This document shows, in pieces, positions 51,434-61,448 of a DNA stretch of 64,000 nt. Below the pieces are notes generated by a model. The model saw only the letters and a list, made by a program, of their open reading frames with translations. It was not told the DNA's origin and did no database searches. Position numbers and translations under genes: made by a program. Numbering within the stretch: the first letter of the stretch is position 1; every line of letters begins with the position of its first letter. Origin of the DNA: an uncultured Clostridia bacterium (lineage in GTDB: Bacteria; Bacillota; Clostridia; TANB77; CAG-508); NCBI GenBank assembly GCA_934119935.1, contig CAKOSX010000004.1, positions 155,623 to 219,622 on the forward strand. Reading direction: 5' to 3'.

Positions 51434-52366
51434 TTATTTTCCTTCATCAACACATTTTTCTACTAATTTAATTTTTATTTTCTCATTTGTATTAATTTCT
51501 GCTTTTGTTCCAATTGGTATTATTATTTTTTTGTCAATATGACCAAAGTTATTTGATTTTATTATTGGAAATTTATATTCATCTCCAATAACATTTGTTA
51601 TTATTTTTTCAAGACTTATTTTAGATGGATGTTCATAATTTCCAATCCACAGTCCTGCTATTTTATCAAATACACCATTTTGTTTTAAATAATATATGTT
51701 ACTATTCACCATTTCTGGTGCAGCCTCAAATCCAAGCTCCTCTAAGAATAAAATTTTATCCTGTACATTTACGGAATATTTTCCACAAACTAATTTTGTA
51801 AATAAAGATAAATTTCCTCCAACAAGTTCTCCTGTAGCCTGTCCTGCTTGTATAGTTGTGTATTCGTCTTCTGGTTCTCCCATTATTAAACTTTCGGTAT
51901 CTTCAACAAAAGTTTTTATGAATTGCTTATAGGCATAGCCTGTTTCCCATGATGTTAGCGACTTAAACGTTGGTCCATGATATGTTACAAGCCCTGTCTT
52001 TTCGTGTATTGCATTTAGAATGCTAGTGTTATCACTAAAACCGCAAATTATCTTTGGATGATTTTTTATCATTTCATAATCTATATAATCTAGAGTTGTG
52101 TTGGAATCTTCACCACCTTTTACACACATTATAGCTTTTACTTCGTCGTCTTTAAAAGCCCAGTTAATGTCTGCAGCTCTTTTCTCTGGTGATGTTCCAT
52201 AACCTAGAGTATTCTCAAATACGTATTTGCCGAATTTTACTTTAAAGCCCGAAGCCTCCATTAATGCAATGGAAGCATTTATATACTCTAAATCGTCTTT
52301 TTCTATATAGTTTGATGGAGCAATTACTCCTATAGTATCACCTTTTTTTAATTTACTAGGTATCAT
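51434..52366 (-). CDS. S66 serine peptidase (LD-carboxypeptidase / MccF-like)
   Basis: Cytoplasmic peptidase of family S66. GDTIGVIAPSN at the start, nucleophile Ser111 in ICGFSDNTSILNAIHE, the oxyanion side VKGGEDSNTTLDYIDYE and C-terminal Glu/His regions. The SN-L-YID segment and the LVTYHGPTF stretch match MccF (which inactivates microcin C-type peptides) better than murein LdcA. Its ATG overlaps the pgeF stop (ATGA). Confidence 0.85.
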   Translation of the reverse strand: MIPSKLKKGDTIGVIAPSNYIEKDDLEYINASIALMEASGFKVKFGKYVFENTLGYGTSPEKRAADINWAFKDDEVKAIMCVKGGEDSNTTLDYIDYEMIKNHPKIICGFSDNTSILNAIHEKTGLVTYHGPTFKSLTSWETGYAYKQFIKTFVEDTESLIMGEPEDEYTTIQAGQATGELVGGNLSLFTKLVCGKYSVNVQDKILFLEELGFEAAPEMVNSNIYYLKQNGVFDKIAGLWIGNYEHPSKISLEKIITNVIGDEYKFPIIKSNNFGHIDKKIIIPIGTKAEINTNEKIKIKLVEKCVDEGK

Positions 52367-53169
52367 AAATTTTTCTCCTTCATTCCTAAAATGGCAATAT
52401 TTCTGCCAGCCTTATCTTTCTGTGCTCTATACGAATGCATTACATTAGAATTACATACTGTACAAATTTTACTTTCTATTATGTTTGTAGGTTGTAATCT
52501 ACATTCTTCTAACATTAATCTATTTATTAAAGTTGTATCTATATGATATTTATTTTCTCGTTTTTCTATTATATCACAATTTCTATTTAGATAACTGAAT
52601 GCTTGTTCAAAAATATTTTTTACGTCTTCATCTACCTCAAAATGGCATTTTCCAATACATGGACCGATACATGCAATAATATCTTCTGGTTTGGAGCCAT
52701 AGTCACTTATCATTTTTTGCACGGCTTTCTGACCTATCTTCTGAGCTGTTCCACGCCAACCAGAATGAATATTTCCAATTACATTTTTTACTGGGTCATA
52801 TAATAAAATTGGTGTACAATCTGCAAATGATAATATTAAGTCCGTATCTGGCTTACTTGTAAGCAAACCATCCACATTTTCTAAATACTCTTTTGATGTT
52901 TTTTGATAATTGTTATCCACATTTTTTATACAATCTGTGTGTGTTTGGTGCGGTTTTACTACATTTTCTCTATTTATTTCTATCGCATCACAAAGCATAT
53001 TATAGCTATGCTCTGTAACACTCTTTTCAGCCTTACCATTAAAATCAATTCCGTCCACACTTAGCGTATATGCATGTACTAAATTTTTGAATTCTAACAA
53101 TCTTTTAAATTGCAAATATTCAATTCCATCTTTTTTTACATGAACTATATTCTCATTAGATAAATCCAT
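52363..53169 (-). CDS. pgeF: Multicopper-polyphenol oxidase-fold protein (YfiH/PgeF; purine nucleoside phosphorylase)
   Basis: Zinc-dependent adenosine phosphorylase/deaminase of the laccase-like family. ILSFADCTPILLYDP, the catalytic HSGWRGTAQKI and CIGPCIGKCHFEVDEDV carry the His/Cys zinc ligands; TVCNSNVMHSYR (C-terminal HSYR) follows. Start placed at 53169, 4 nt after GGAGG; a longer start at 53190 overlaps addB. 268 aa. Confidence 0.88.
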   Translation of the reverse strand: MDLSNENIVHVKKDGIEYLQFKRLLEFKNLVHAYTLSVDGIDFNGKAEKSVTEHSYNMLCDAIEINRENVVKPHQTHTDCIKNVDNNYQKTSKEYLENVDGLLTSKPDTDLILSFADCTPILLYDPVKNVIGNIHSGWRGTAQKIGQKAVQKMISDYGSKPEDIIACIGPCIGKCHFEVDEDVKNIFEQAFSYLNRNCDIIEKRENKYHIDTTLINRLMLEECRLQPTNIIESKICTVCNSNVMHSYRAQKDKAGRNIAILGMKEKNL

Positions 53170-53179
53170 ATAACCTCCA

Positions 53180-56100
53180 TTATCCTTCATCTACCCTATT
53201 CTTAATCATTTCTAAAACCGCATCTTTATTCAATTTTGAAATATATTTATATTCATTGTTTTTTGTATTTTCGTCAAACCTGCATATAGACTTGTATTTA
53301 CAATACTCACATGGCGTTTTTTTAGTGCTTGCATTATAATATGGTTTTACTTCTATATTGCCTTGTAAAATTTCCTCTGATATTTGTTTTATTATTTTTT
53401 CCATGTATTTTTGCAAATAAACAAATTGCTCTTTTGTTACAGCACTAGTGCCTCTATCGCTTATCTCTCCGTCTTTTTTTATCGTTGCCGGAATTATTTT
53501 GCTTATACCTTTTGGCTCATTTTCTATATTTGTGTCCATCTTTTTGATTATATTCACATCGGCTAAAATTAAGCCTTTCATCTTGAACTCTTGTCTAATT
53601 TTCTCTTCTACTTCTTCATCAGTCAAGTTTTTGTCCGTTCCTATTGTAGGATTTGTTAAATTAAAATACAATACCCCAGCAGGTATAAAATCTTCTACTT
53701 TGCAAGTCTCGTTTAAATATGTTAAAAGCTGTAACTGAAGACCAGAAGCCACCTGATTTAAGTCGATATTTTTTACAGAAGATTTGTAGTCTATTATTCT
53801 TACATATGTTCCATCTGGATTCTTCATTATATCTACTCTGTCTATTTTCCCTATAATTTCAACTCTTCTGCCATCATCGGTTGTAACAGTAATTGGTTTA
53901 TATTGGCCTTTTCCTCCAAACTCGACTTCATGTCCAAACACTTCAAACTCGCTCTGTTTTAAACTTTGCACAATGTATTTTACAGACATAGTAACAACTT
54001 TTTGTAACCTGTTGCTTAGTACTTTATATTTTTCTGTTGTTGTAAATATGTAATTTCTGTTTAATTTTAGCTTTTCGCTTACTATTTCTGCTACAATTTT
54101 ATCTAGCTCTTCGTCTGTAATTTCTTTCAGATTAATATTTCTTTCTTCTATTACTCCGAAAAAATTATCTATTACATCATGCATGAATGAGCCTGTATCA
54201 ACGGCTTCAACATTAAATGTTTCTTTATCATTCAGTTTTAATCCATATTTTAAATAATATGAAAAAGGACAACCGCTGTATTGTTCCAATTTTGACACAC
54301 TGGTTTTTAATGTACTTCCATACATTTTTTCTACGTTTTCCTTTTTGATTTTTTCTGCTGTATTCGTGTAATTCAAAGCTTTTACAGCAGATGCAAGTTT
54401 TTCGTGCCATTCTTCACTTTCATTATATAAGTTATAAACTTCAAACCATTTTTGTGCAATTTCTTCTCCGTCCCTAAATTGTCTCAAGTTTGTTAATAAT
54501 TCTTTGAAAGTGTTTTCCTTTGTGGAAATTTCGGATTTTCTGTATATTACATCACTAGTTTCTTTTAAGCCTTCGAATATTTTCTTTATTCTAGAAACTA
54601 AAACTGATGGTCTTAAAGATTTTCCTTCCATGTCTGATGATGAATATGACAAAAATATTCTTTCTTCTGCTGTTGTAAAAGCCTTATAAATGTTGAAGTT
54701 ATCTTCATAAATTCTGTCTATTGTACCTTTTGCAAGCTCTACTCCGTTTTGTTTAATCTTTTCTCTATCATCATCATTCAAAAATCCCTCAGCCTTATTG
54801 ATTGAAGGAAACATTCCATCATTTAGTCCAATTATAAAAACGGCCTTAATCTTGTGACTTCTAGATCTGTCGACGTCTCCAACAGTAACTTCGTCTTGCG
54901 CCATTGGAATAGTTCCAAGCTTGCTTTCTCCAAGACCTGTTTTTAGTATTTGCATATAGCTCTCAAAAGTGATGTTCTCGTCTCCAAATACAAGCACAAT
55001 CTCGTCTAGCACCTGCATTACAATTTTCCAGCTGGTCTCATATTCTGCTGCAATATCAACCTTTTGTATATCATTTAAATCTTTTATTTTATTTTCTAGA
55101 ACCTTATCTATATTATTCTTCATTAAAAAATTATATAAATTTTCTGAAATCTGTTTTGCAGTCTTGTTTCCAGATAAATTATTTTTTAAGTCTACCAGCG
55201 GTGTTACAATTTCTCTTCTAAGCTCATTTATGTGGTCGATTGTCTCTTTTCCGGTGCTGTCTTCATCATGGAAATTCCAGTCAGCCTTATACCACTTGCT
55301 ACCTTTTATCTCCCACTTTAGAGCATAATTTTCTAGAAGGTAAATATCACTCGGAGTAATATTTAAAAATCCACATTTAATATAATTAAATACACTATCA
55401 TATGACCAGTTTCTCGCAAAGATATCTAATATTGAGATAAGATATTTTACAAGAATATTCTGACTCAAATCTCTCTTTTCATCTATGAAAACTGGAATAT
55501 CGTATTCCTTAAAAATAGCCTTACACAAATTCGAATAAATATCTATGTTTTTCGTGATTACAGAAATATCTCTATATCTAAACTTTTTACTTCTTACTAG
55601 CTCTAAAATTCTTCTTGCAACCTCTTCAATTTCTGAATACTGATTATTTGCCAAAAACAAGCTTAAATTTTCTACGTTTTCCTCATATTTTTTATACGGA
55701 AAATTATATAAATTTCTTTCAATATGATTTAGCTCTTTAGATTTAAATCTATAAATCTTCTCTAAAAATACTGGCTCTTCAACCGTAGTCTTTGTTTCTT
55801 TTGCAATTCTTAATATTTTTTCAATTGTCTCTTTATTGCTGAAAAAAATATCATTACTTGCCTCATCAGTTTTCTCCATAGAATTACTCGTAACTGTAAT
55901 TGTAACCTTGCTTGCCTGATTCAAAAGCTTAGCAATTATAGCATATTCTTGCTTAGTAAATCCTACAAATTCATCTATATAAATCTCTGTATTTTTAAAC
56001 ATATCAGTAGCATCAAGCTGGCTTTCCAATATTGTTAAAGCATCATTCTCATCAACATAATTATTTACAATCTTCTCTTGAAACTTGCTATAAACAGTAT

Positions 56101-56578
56101 AAATATCCTGCAACTTGTTTTCCAAATACAAGTCATTTTCCCCTACCTGTTCCATTAAAGTCTTAAGATTTTCTAATGTTACACCATGCTTCTTAAGCTC
56201 TGTAATCTGGGTCATAATCATATCTATATTGCTGTCTGATTTTCCTAAAAATTTAAGATTATTCTTTTTATTCGAAAGAATGCTATAAATTAACATAGAT
56301 TTTCCGCAATTTGAAAGTACAGTTTTATTACTACCACCAACTTCACTAGAAACTCTGTGTGCCATTCTTGCAAAAGTAAGAACCTCGGCATTAATAACAG
56401 CCGAATTTTGTTCTTCATCTTCCAAAGACCTTAAAAGCTCTTTCTCTGCCGAAAAAGAGAACTGTTCTGGCGTAATAATATACTTTTTTCTGCCATTATC
56501 TATGTTTTTACTTATATCATTAAAAATATATTGCGTCTTTCCGCAACCACTTCTACCATATATAATCTGTAAACTCAT
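53180..56578 (-). CDS. addB: ATP-dependent nuclease subunit B (AddB)
   Basis: Helicase-like/nuclease subunit of AddAB, which processes double-strand breaks. Walker A GRSGCGKTQYIF (~8-19), inactivated helicase core, C-terminal RecB-like nuclease with RIIDYKSSVK (nuclease D-YK motif) and a [4Fe-4S] site: one Cys in YSGCPFSYYLKYG and three in CEYCKYKSICRF. 1132 aa is standard. The usual addA neighbour is missing; pgeF, mccF-like and udg follow. The ATG lies at the end of a divergent-free start (no clear promoter seen). Confidence 0.93.
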   Translation of the reverse strand: MSLQIIYGRSGCGKTQYIFNDISKNIDNGRKKYIITPEQFSFSAEKELLRSLEDEEQNSAVINAEVLTFARMAHRVSSEVGGSNKTVLSNCGKSMLIYSILSNKKNNLKFLGKSDSNIDMIMTQITELKKHGVTLENLKTLMEQVGENDLYLENKLQDIYTVYSKFQEKIVNNYVDENDALTILESQLDATDMFKNTEIYIDEFVGFTKQEYAIIAKLLNQASKVTITVTSNSMEKTDEASNDIFFSNKETIEKILRIAKETKTTVEEPVFLEKIYRFKSKELNHIERNLYNFPYKKYEENVENLSLFLANNQYSEIEEVARRILELVRSKKFRYRDISVITKNIDIYSNLCKAIFKEYDIPVFIDEKRDLSQNILVKYLISILDIFARNWSYDSVFNYIKCGFLNITPSDIYLLENYALKWEIKGSKWYKADWNFHDEDSTGKETIDHINELRREIVTPLVDLKNNLSGNKTAKQISENLYNFLMKNNIDKVLENKIKDLNDIQKVDIAAEYETSWKIVMQVLDEIVLVFGDENITFESYMQILKTGLGESKLGTIPMAQDEVTVGDVDRSRSHKIKAVFIIGLNDGMFPSINKAEGFLNDDDREKIKQNGVELAKGTIDRIYEDNFNIYKAFTTAEERIFLSYSSSDMEGKSLRPSVLVSRIKKIFEGLKETSDVIYRKSEISTKENTFKELLTNLRQFRDGEEIAQKWFEVYNLYNESEEWHEKLASAVKALNYTNTAEKIKKENVEKMYGSTLKTSVSKLEQYSGCPFSYYLKYGLKLNDKETFNVEAVDTGSFMHDVIDNFFGVIEERNINLKEITDEELDKIVAEIVSEKLKLNRNYIFTTTEKYKVLSNRLQKVVTMSVKYIVQSLKQSEFEVFGHEVEFGGKGQYKPITVTTDDGRRVEIIGKIDRVDIMKNPDGTYVRIIDYKSSVKNIDLNQVASGLQLQLLTYLNETCKVEDFIPAGVLYFNLTNPTIGTDKNLTDEEVEEKIRQEFKMKGLILADVNIIKKMDTNIENEPKGISKIIPATIKKDGEISDRGTSAVTKEQFVYLQKYMEKIIKQISEEILQGNIEVKPYYNASTKKTPCEYCKYKSICRFDENTKNNEYKYISKLNKDAVLEMIKNRVDEG

Positions 56579-56662
56579 GCTACCTCATCCTTTTGGTGTA
56601 TTCTATCATAATTATTATAATTAAGCTAGATTTTTATAACATAAAAACACTACTTTTACAAT

Positions 56663-56694
56663 AAAAAACACCAGCCACTTATTTAAGCGGCTGG
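56663..56694 (-). terminator. Terminator after the GGDEF gene
   Basis: 10-bp stem CCAGCCRCTT / AAGYGGCTGG with a 4-nt loop; followed by TGTTTTTT on the minus strand. Confidence 0.8.
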
Positions 56695-56705
56695 GCTACA
56701 TTATT

Positions 56706-57788
56706 TTAGTGTTTTTCCTTCTTTCTCAATTTTGTTTGATACATGTTATAATCTGCTCTTTGGATGGCATCTCTTATGTCATCATATTCAGGATTGAAAA
56801 TCTCATATCCAACAGAAATTGTTGGAAACCGATTTTCTCCACTCTGGATTTGTGCCTTGGTTTGCTCCGCTACAAAAGTAGCATTCAATTTGTTGAGATT
56901 TTCAGAGCTGTTCAAGACCACTGCAAACTCATCGCCACCGATTCTGTAGCATAATCCGCATATTCCATACACTCGCTGAATTATTTCCGCAACTTTTTGC
57001 AAACATTCATTGCCATATTGATGTCCATAGTTGTCGTTAATTGACTTAAAATCATCAACATCAAATACCAAAATAGTAGCAGAAGTTGACAAATTAGATG
57101 TATAGCTGAAGAAACTTCTTTGATTCAACAGCTGAGTCAGACCATCTATGTGTTGTGTAAGCTCATTGTAGTAAATATACATAAAAATTACAGAAATGGC
57201 AATCGTCATCCAATCTAATCTAAGATTTGGTATAATAAATTGAATTGCAATACTACTAACCATAAAACCAAGAATTAGAATTAGAATGTATGCGTTCCGG
57301 TTTTGGTATTTTTTGCTAAACATGTATGCCTTTTGGAAGTTAAAAATTATACTCAGTACATATACAGCAACATAAAACCAATAAAGATTTCCACAATGAT
57401 ATATATATGACTCATCAATGTAAAAAATTTCTCCCCAAAACGCTAGTCCAACTTCAAAAGCAACATGCATGAATAAAATTATATTCATGATTTTCTTTTC
57501 TATTTCGCTTACGGAGAAAAAAGCATTTGCGCAAGTAAACGAAATAAACGGTGCAACCGAAAATTCAATCACTTTTACAATGTAATGAAGAATTACTGTT
57601 TCTTCTGATTTGCCATTCAACAATACTCCAATAAATTCTCCGACAGCTGCCAACATAATACCGGAAAATGCAAAAATGAGTTTCCGTTTGCACTCATTAG
57701 CCATATACCTGTTACCAGATACAATAGCTATCATTATTACCATTATCATGATCAAAAAAAAAGTTATGCCTATATAATATGAATTCAT
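56706..57788 (-). CDS. Diguanylate cyclase with 7 membrane segments
   Basis: Makes cyclic di-GMP. About seven hydrophobic segments in the first 205 residues form a membrane sensor of unknown ligand; then LTQLLNQRSFFSY, FDVDDFKSINDNYGHQYGN (metal site) and the intact active site RIGGDEFAVV (~280-289), SVGYEIFNPEYDDI, ADYNMYQTKLRKK. No inhibitory RxxD site is seen before GGDEF. 360 aa. Promoter at 57882-57910 and terminator fit a single-gene unit. Confidence 0.93.
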   Translation of the reverse strand: MNSYYIGITFFLIMIMVIMIAIVSGNRYMANECKRKLIFAFSGIMLAAVGEFIGVLLNGKSEETVILHYIVKVIEFSVAPFISFTCANAFFSVSEIEKKIMNIILFMHVAFEVGLAFWGEIFYIDESYIYHCGNLYWFYVAVYVLSIIFNFQKAYMFSKKYQNRNAYILILILGFMVSSIAIQFIIPNLRLDWMTIAISVIFMYIYYNELTQHIDGLTQLLNQRSFFSYTSNLSTSATILVFDVDDFKSINDNYGHQYGNECLQKVAEIIQRVYGICGLCYRIGGDEFAVVLNSSENLNKLNATFVAEQTKAQIQSGENRFPTISVGYEIFNPEYDDIRDAIQRADYNMYQTKLRKKEKH

Positions 57789-57881
57789 TTTTTTTCCTTT
57801 CTCTTATACAGATTAACAACCTAAGATAATGTTTTGAAATAGTATACCCCCTTATGTTAAGGATATTTATTAATACTTTAT

Positions 57882-57910
57882 ATTATAACACTCTTTTTAT
57901 AAATTTTCAA
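57882..57910 (-). promoter_or_regulatory. Promoter of the GGDEF gene
   Basis: Minus strand TTGAAA (57905-57910), 17-nt spacer, TATAAT (57882-57887); the ~85-nt leader has a short CCTTA/TAAGG repeat. Confidence 0.7.
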
Positions 57911-57954
57911 TTTATTTTTGCAATTTTATGTTAATCTTTTTTTGTTCAAATAGC

Positions 57955-58824
57955 TTATGAATTTTCTCTTTTCCAATAAAACAAATATTGCTGTGCAATA
58001 CCCTCTAAATCTCCAAATTTTTCTTTTGCAAGCTGTTCTATTTCTTTTTTATTTACTTTTGCTTCTACTGGATTATGTAAGTACAAGTCGTTCATTACTC
58101 TACGTACCCAAACGTCTATTGGGAATACGTCAAATCTTTTTAGTGTTGAAAATAATAGTATGCAGTCGGCTACTTTTGGTCCAACACCTGGTAGAGTTAG
58201 AAGTTCGTTTCTAATATTTTTTGTACTTGCCTCTTGTTTTAACTTTTCTAAGTCAACTTCCCCATTTACAACTTTTTTAGTAGTTTCGAATATGTATTTG
58301 TCTCTAAATCCTAAGCCTAATGCTCTTAAATCTTCCATGCTTGCCGTTGCTAACGCTTCCGGCGTTGGAAATGTGTAATACTCTTGTCCTCTAAACACTA
58401 TGCAAGTTCCATATTTTTTTGACATTCTATCGATTATTCCTTTTATTCTTGGAATATTGTTGTTGGCCGATACTATGAAAGAAATTATCATTTCCCATAA
58501 ATCTTGATTTAGTATACGGATTCCTTCTCCATATTTAATGCTTTCTTGCATGTATTCGTCTATACTTGCGAGTTTTTCCTTTATTGCTTCGTAATCTCTA
58601 TCTAAATCGAAATATTTTCTGCAAGCCTCCTCAATGTCTCCATCACAGATTCCTGTTATTAGTATTTTTCCCTCGGGCTCTTGCTTTATATTTAATACAT
58701 TTTTTTCAAATATTCCTGTGTAACTTCCGTCTTCTTGCACATTCCATCTGAAGCATTGTCCGCACTCAAAAATATCTCTGACATTAAAAGATTTACAATT
58801 TTCTATTAAATATGTTTGTTCCAT
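57955..58824 (-). CDS. 8-oxoguanine DNA glycosylase (OGG1-type)
   Basis: Removes 8-oxoguanine. OGG N-terminal domain (FECGQCFRWNVQEDG), then the HhH-GPD core: LWEMIISFIVSANNNIPRI, hairpin and glycine/proline loop LPGVGPKVADC with catalytic Lys217, and FPIDVWVRRVM with Asp237. 289 aa, bacterial version of a mostly eukaryotic/Clostridial family. AAAAGGAG precedes the ATG. Confidence 0.92.
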   Translation of the reverse strand: MEQTYLIENCKSFNVRDIFECGQCFRWNVQEDGSYTGIFEKNVLNIKQEPEGKILITGICDGDIEEACRKYFDLDRDYEAIKEKLASIDEYMQESIKYGEGIRILNQDLWEMIISFIVSANNNIPRIKGIIDRMSKKYGTCIVFRGQEYYTFPTPEALATASMEDLRALGLGFRDKYIFETTKKVVNGEVDLEKLKQEASTKNIRNELLTLPGVGPKVADCILLFSTLKRFDVFPIDVWVRRVMNDLYLHNPVEAKVNKKEIEQLAKEKFGDLEGIAQQYLFYWKRENS

Positions 58825-58846
58825 TTTTTCTCCTTTTAAATTATTA

Positions 58847-59368
58847 CTATTCTATGTTTATTAAAGCATTTTCTTTTAGATTTTTCAATACTTCTAGCAT
58901 TTTTTCTCTTTCAATTGCAACACATCCAGCTGTTGGTCTTTGCACACTACAATGCAAAAAGATTGCACTTCCATTTTCTGCTATATTCTCTGGATTTGCT
59001 TTTATTTCTATTGCATATTCATATTGCCTTGGATAATCACTTAAATGTTCTGCACTTTTCCAGTCTTTTGATATCTTTTTTACATCAACTAACTGATTGT
59101 AATATTTAGAATTTATATCATCTACCCAATATAAATTTTCATTTACTTGTGTATATTGTATTTGAAGCTCTTTTTGAATATTATGTGTGCCAAATGCTAT
59201 TCCTAAATTAAACGTGCCTATTGGAGTTTTTAAATCTCCTTCTTTTTTATTAGCGGTAACTCCATTCCTGCCTAAAAAAGCCTCTGTTTCAAATATTTTC
59301 TTTTTGTCATCAAAAAACTCTAAAATTCCTTTTGAGCCATCTACCACTTTAACATTTATTAATTGCAT
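58847..59368 (-). CDS. L,D-transpeptidase-like (YkuD) protein
   Basis: YkuD fold suggested by KEGDLKTPIGTFNLG, and the active-site type HCSVQRPTAGCVAI (His, and Cys in GCV) near residue 145. No signal peptide or anchor, unlike cell-wall enzymes, so the protein as predicted is cytoplasmic; a catalytic role is inferred. 173 aa. AAAAGGAGGG lies before the ATG at 59368; an in-frame ATG six codons upstream is rejected. Confidence 0.75.
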   Translation of the reverse strand: MQLINVKVVDGSKGILEFFDDKKKIFETEAFLGRNGVTANKKEGDLKTPIGTFNLGIAFGTHNIQKELQIQYTQVNENLYWVDDINSKYYNQLVDVKKISKDWKSAEHLSDYPRQYEYAIEIKANPENIAENGSAIFLHCSVQRPTAGCVAIEREKMLEVLKNLKENALINIE

Positions 59369-59419
59369 GTTTTCCCTCCTTTTCATTGCGTTTTAGTATC
59401 ATATCTTGCTCCCTAGTTT

Positions 59420-60328
59420 TTATTTAAATCCTTTCCCGAGTACTTCTCTTGCATTCAATATTATTATGAATGCATCATTATCAATCTTTTTTGCAATGTT
59501 TTGCATCGCATAGGCTTCCGTCCTAGAACCAACACATAGCAAGGTCATACGTTTCTCGTTGGTGTACATTCCTTTTGAATATAAAGCTGTGCTTCCTCTG
59601 TCTATTGTCTTTCCTATGGTTTCGGCAATCTCTTGATAATGCGGAGATATTATTAGCAAAGCTTTCGTAAAGTTTATTCCTTCGAAAATTAAGTCTATCA
59701 TCTTTCCCATTAAGAATATTGCGATTGCAGAATATAGTCCGATTTCGATTGTTTTGAAAAATAATACATTTGCAGTTATTATTATTACATCTATAAATAA
59801 TATTAAGTTACTGCTCCTATACTGTGGTTTATATGCTCTGATTACATATGATAACAAATCTGAACCACCTGTTGAAGAATTGAATTTTAATATTACAGCT
59901 GTCCCAACTCCCATTATGATTCCACCATAGATACATGCTAAAAATTTATCCTGTGTTAGTGGATTTATTTGGTCTAGAATATCTACAAATACAGAGAATA
60001 ACACTGTCCCATAAATAGATCGTATAAATAACTGCTTCCCCACTTTAAAATATGCAATCAGGAGCAATGGTATGTTCAATATTAGCATAGTCGTTCCCAT
60101 GGGATAATTTGTTAAATAATGAACTATTATCGCAATTCCAGAAAACCCACCCGTAGATAATTCATTTGGTAGTAAAAATTGCGCCACACCCACAGCCATT
60201 AGCAAACATCCTATAGCAATGTATACATATTCTTTTATCAACTTCTTTACACATATTTTATTTAGCTCACAAATATTTTCTATTTTTTTTCTGATTTTCT
60301 TTTGTTTTCTTGTTTTTTTCTCTTCCAT
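59420..60328 (-). CDS. YitT family membrane protein
   Basis: Basic head, then five or six membrane helices (ELSTGGFSGIAIIVHYLTN and FNSSTGGSDLLSYVIRAYK are the family repeats) and a C-terminal cytoplasmic DUF2179 domain (GSTALYSKGMYTNEKRMTLL). 302 aa. Function unknown; family members appear to be transport related. ATG at 60328 follows AGGTGA. Not clearly operonic with its neighbours. Confidence 0.88.
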   Translation of the reverse strand: MEEKKTRKQKKIRKKIENICELNKICVKKLIKEYVYIAIGCLLMAVGVAQFLLPNELSTGGFSGIAIIVHYLTNYPMGTTMLILNIPLLLIAYFKVGKQLFIRSIYGTVLFSVFVDILDQINPLTQDKFLACIYGGIIMGVGTAVILKFNSSTGGSDLLSYVIRAYKPQYRSSNLILFIDVIIITANVLFFKTIEIGLYSAIAIFLMGKMIDLIFEGINFTKALLIISPHYQEIAETIGKTIDRGSTALYSKGMYTNEKRMTLLCVGSRTEAYAMQNIAKKIDNDAFIIILNAREVLGKGFK

Positions 60329-60378
60329 AAAAATCACCTATATTAGCATTATTGGCAAATATAGGCAATTTTATACTT

Positions 60379-61416
60379 TTATGCAGTTTCTAAAACATTT
60401 ATTTTGAATTTTCCTGGTTTTATTTTGTTGTTACACTTTACTGTTGTTATTACAGCATATGTATCTTTCAATTTATTTATATTTTCTTTTTTATGTCCAA
60501 TAATATTGTTTAAATCCTTAGAGTTTGCTTCTATCTCAACCCTAATTACTTTTGCATTTATGTGCTTTATGTCGTCAACAATCTTGTCATACCAAATTGC
60601 ATCTTCCACAAGCTGACCAAATGCTGGATGGTATGGTCCAGAGATAACCTCGCTATCTTTGTTAGCAGAGTCTGTAATGGTATCTGTATTTTGCAACCCA
60701 ACTCTTATTACTTGAATGTGTTTTTTATTAAACATTTTTAGTATTTCTTTGCTTCGCTCTATGGCTTGTCCAACAGTTAATGGAGTAAATTCGCCTTTGT
60801 TAAATTCTTGTTCAAGCTCAGTTCCCTTTATTACAAGCACAGGGTAAATTCTAACCATTTTAGGTTTTAATTTTATGCAATCCTTTGCAGTTTGAATATC
60901 ATCTTTTTCGCTACTTTCTGGAAGCCCAACCATCATTTGATGTCCAAGATTAAATCCATACCAACGAATTAATTTAGAGGCTTTAATAACATCCTCAAAA
61001 CTGTGACCTCTCTTACATCTAGCCAAGATATAATTATTTGAAGATTGAACACCGAGTTCGATAGTCTTTACATGATATTTCTTTAACATCTTTAGAATCG
61101 GCTTATCTATTGCATCAGGCCTTGTTGATAGACGAATGCTATTTACTTTTTTGCTTTTTATATATGGCTGAACCGCTTGCAATAGCTCTTCTTGTTTTTC
61201 TACTTCTATGGCAGTAAAGCTTCCTCCGAAAAAAGCAACTTCAACATAATTTTTGTCAGTCTTAAAATTACTTAAATAGTAATCAATAGTCTTTCTGACA
61301 TCATCGGCTGTTACTTGCTTTTTCTCACCACTAATGGTTCTTTGGTTACAAAAAGTACAACATTTTTTACATCCCCAATGTGGTACAAATATTGGAATGA
61401 TATATTCTTTTTTCAA
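60379..61416 (-). CDS. Elp3-like radical SAM protein
   Basis: Radical SAM enzyme with the cluster motif Cys16-x3-Cys20-x2-Cys23 (WGCKKCCTFCNQ, plus an extra Cys19), FFGGSFTAIE, SIRLSTRPDAID, ELGVQSSNNYILARCKRGH and GHQMMVGLPESSEKDD, as in the TIGR01212/YtqA and Elp3 groups commonly found next to rnc. 345 aa. Substrate unknown. TTG start at 61416, 9 nt after GGAGG that belongs to a REP-like half-site. Follows rnc by 32 nt, probably the same transcript. Confidence 0.85.
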   Translation of the reverse strand: MKKEYIIPIFVPHWGCKKCCTFCNQRTISGEKKQVTADDVRKTIDYYLSNFKTDKNYVEVAFFGGSFTAIEVEKQEELLQAVQPYIKSKKVNSIRLSTRPDAIDKPILKMLKKYHVKTIELGVQSSNNYILARCKRGHSFEDVIKASKLIRWYGFNLGHQMMVGLPESSEKDDIQTAKDCIKLKPKMVRIYPVLVIKGTELEQEFNKGEFTPLTVGQAIERSKEILKMFNKKHIQVIRVGLQNTDTITDSANKDSEVISGPYHPAFGQLVEDAIWYDKIVDDIKHINAKVIRVEIEANSKDLNNIIGHKKENINKLKDTYAVITTVKCNNKIKPGKFKINVLETA

Positions 61417-61425
61417 GATTTTTTA

Positions 61426-61446
61426 CCTCCGTCCCCCAAATGTACA
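61426..61446 (-). repeat. REP-like half-site serving as ribosome binding site
   Basis: Minus strand TGTACATTTGGGGGACGGAGG: the same GGGGACGGAGG as the flanks of repeats B and D. Its GGAGG is 9 nt before the TTG of the radical SAM gene. Confidence 0.6.
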
Positions 61447-61448
61447 TT

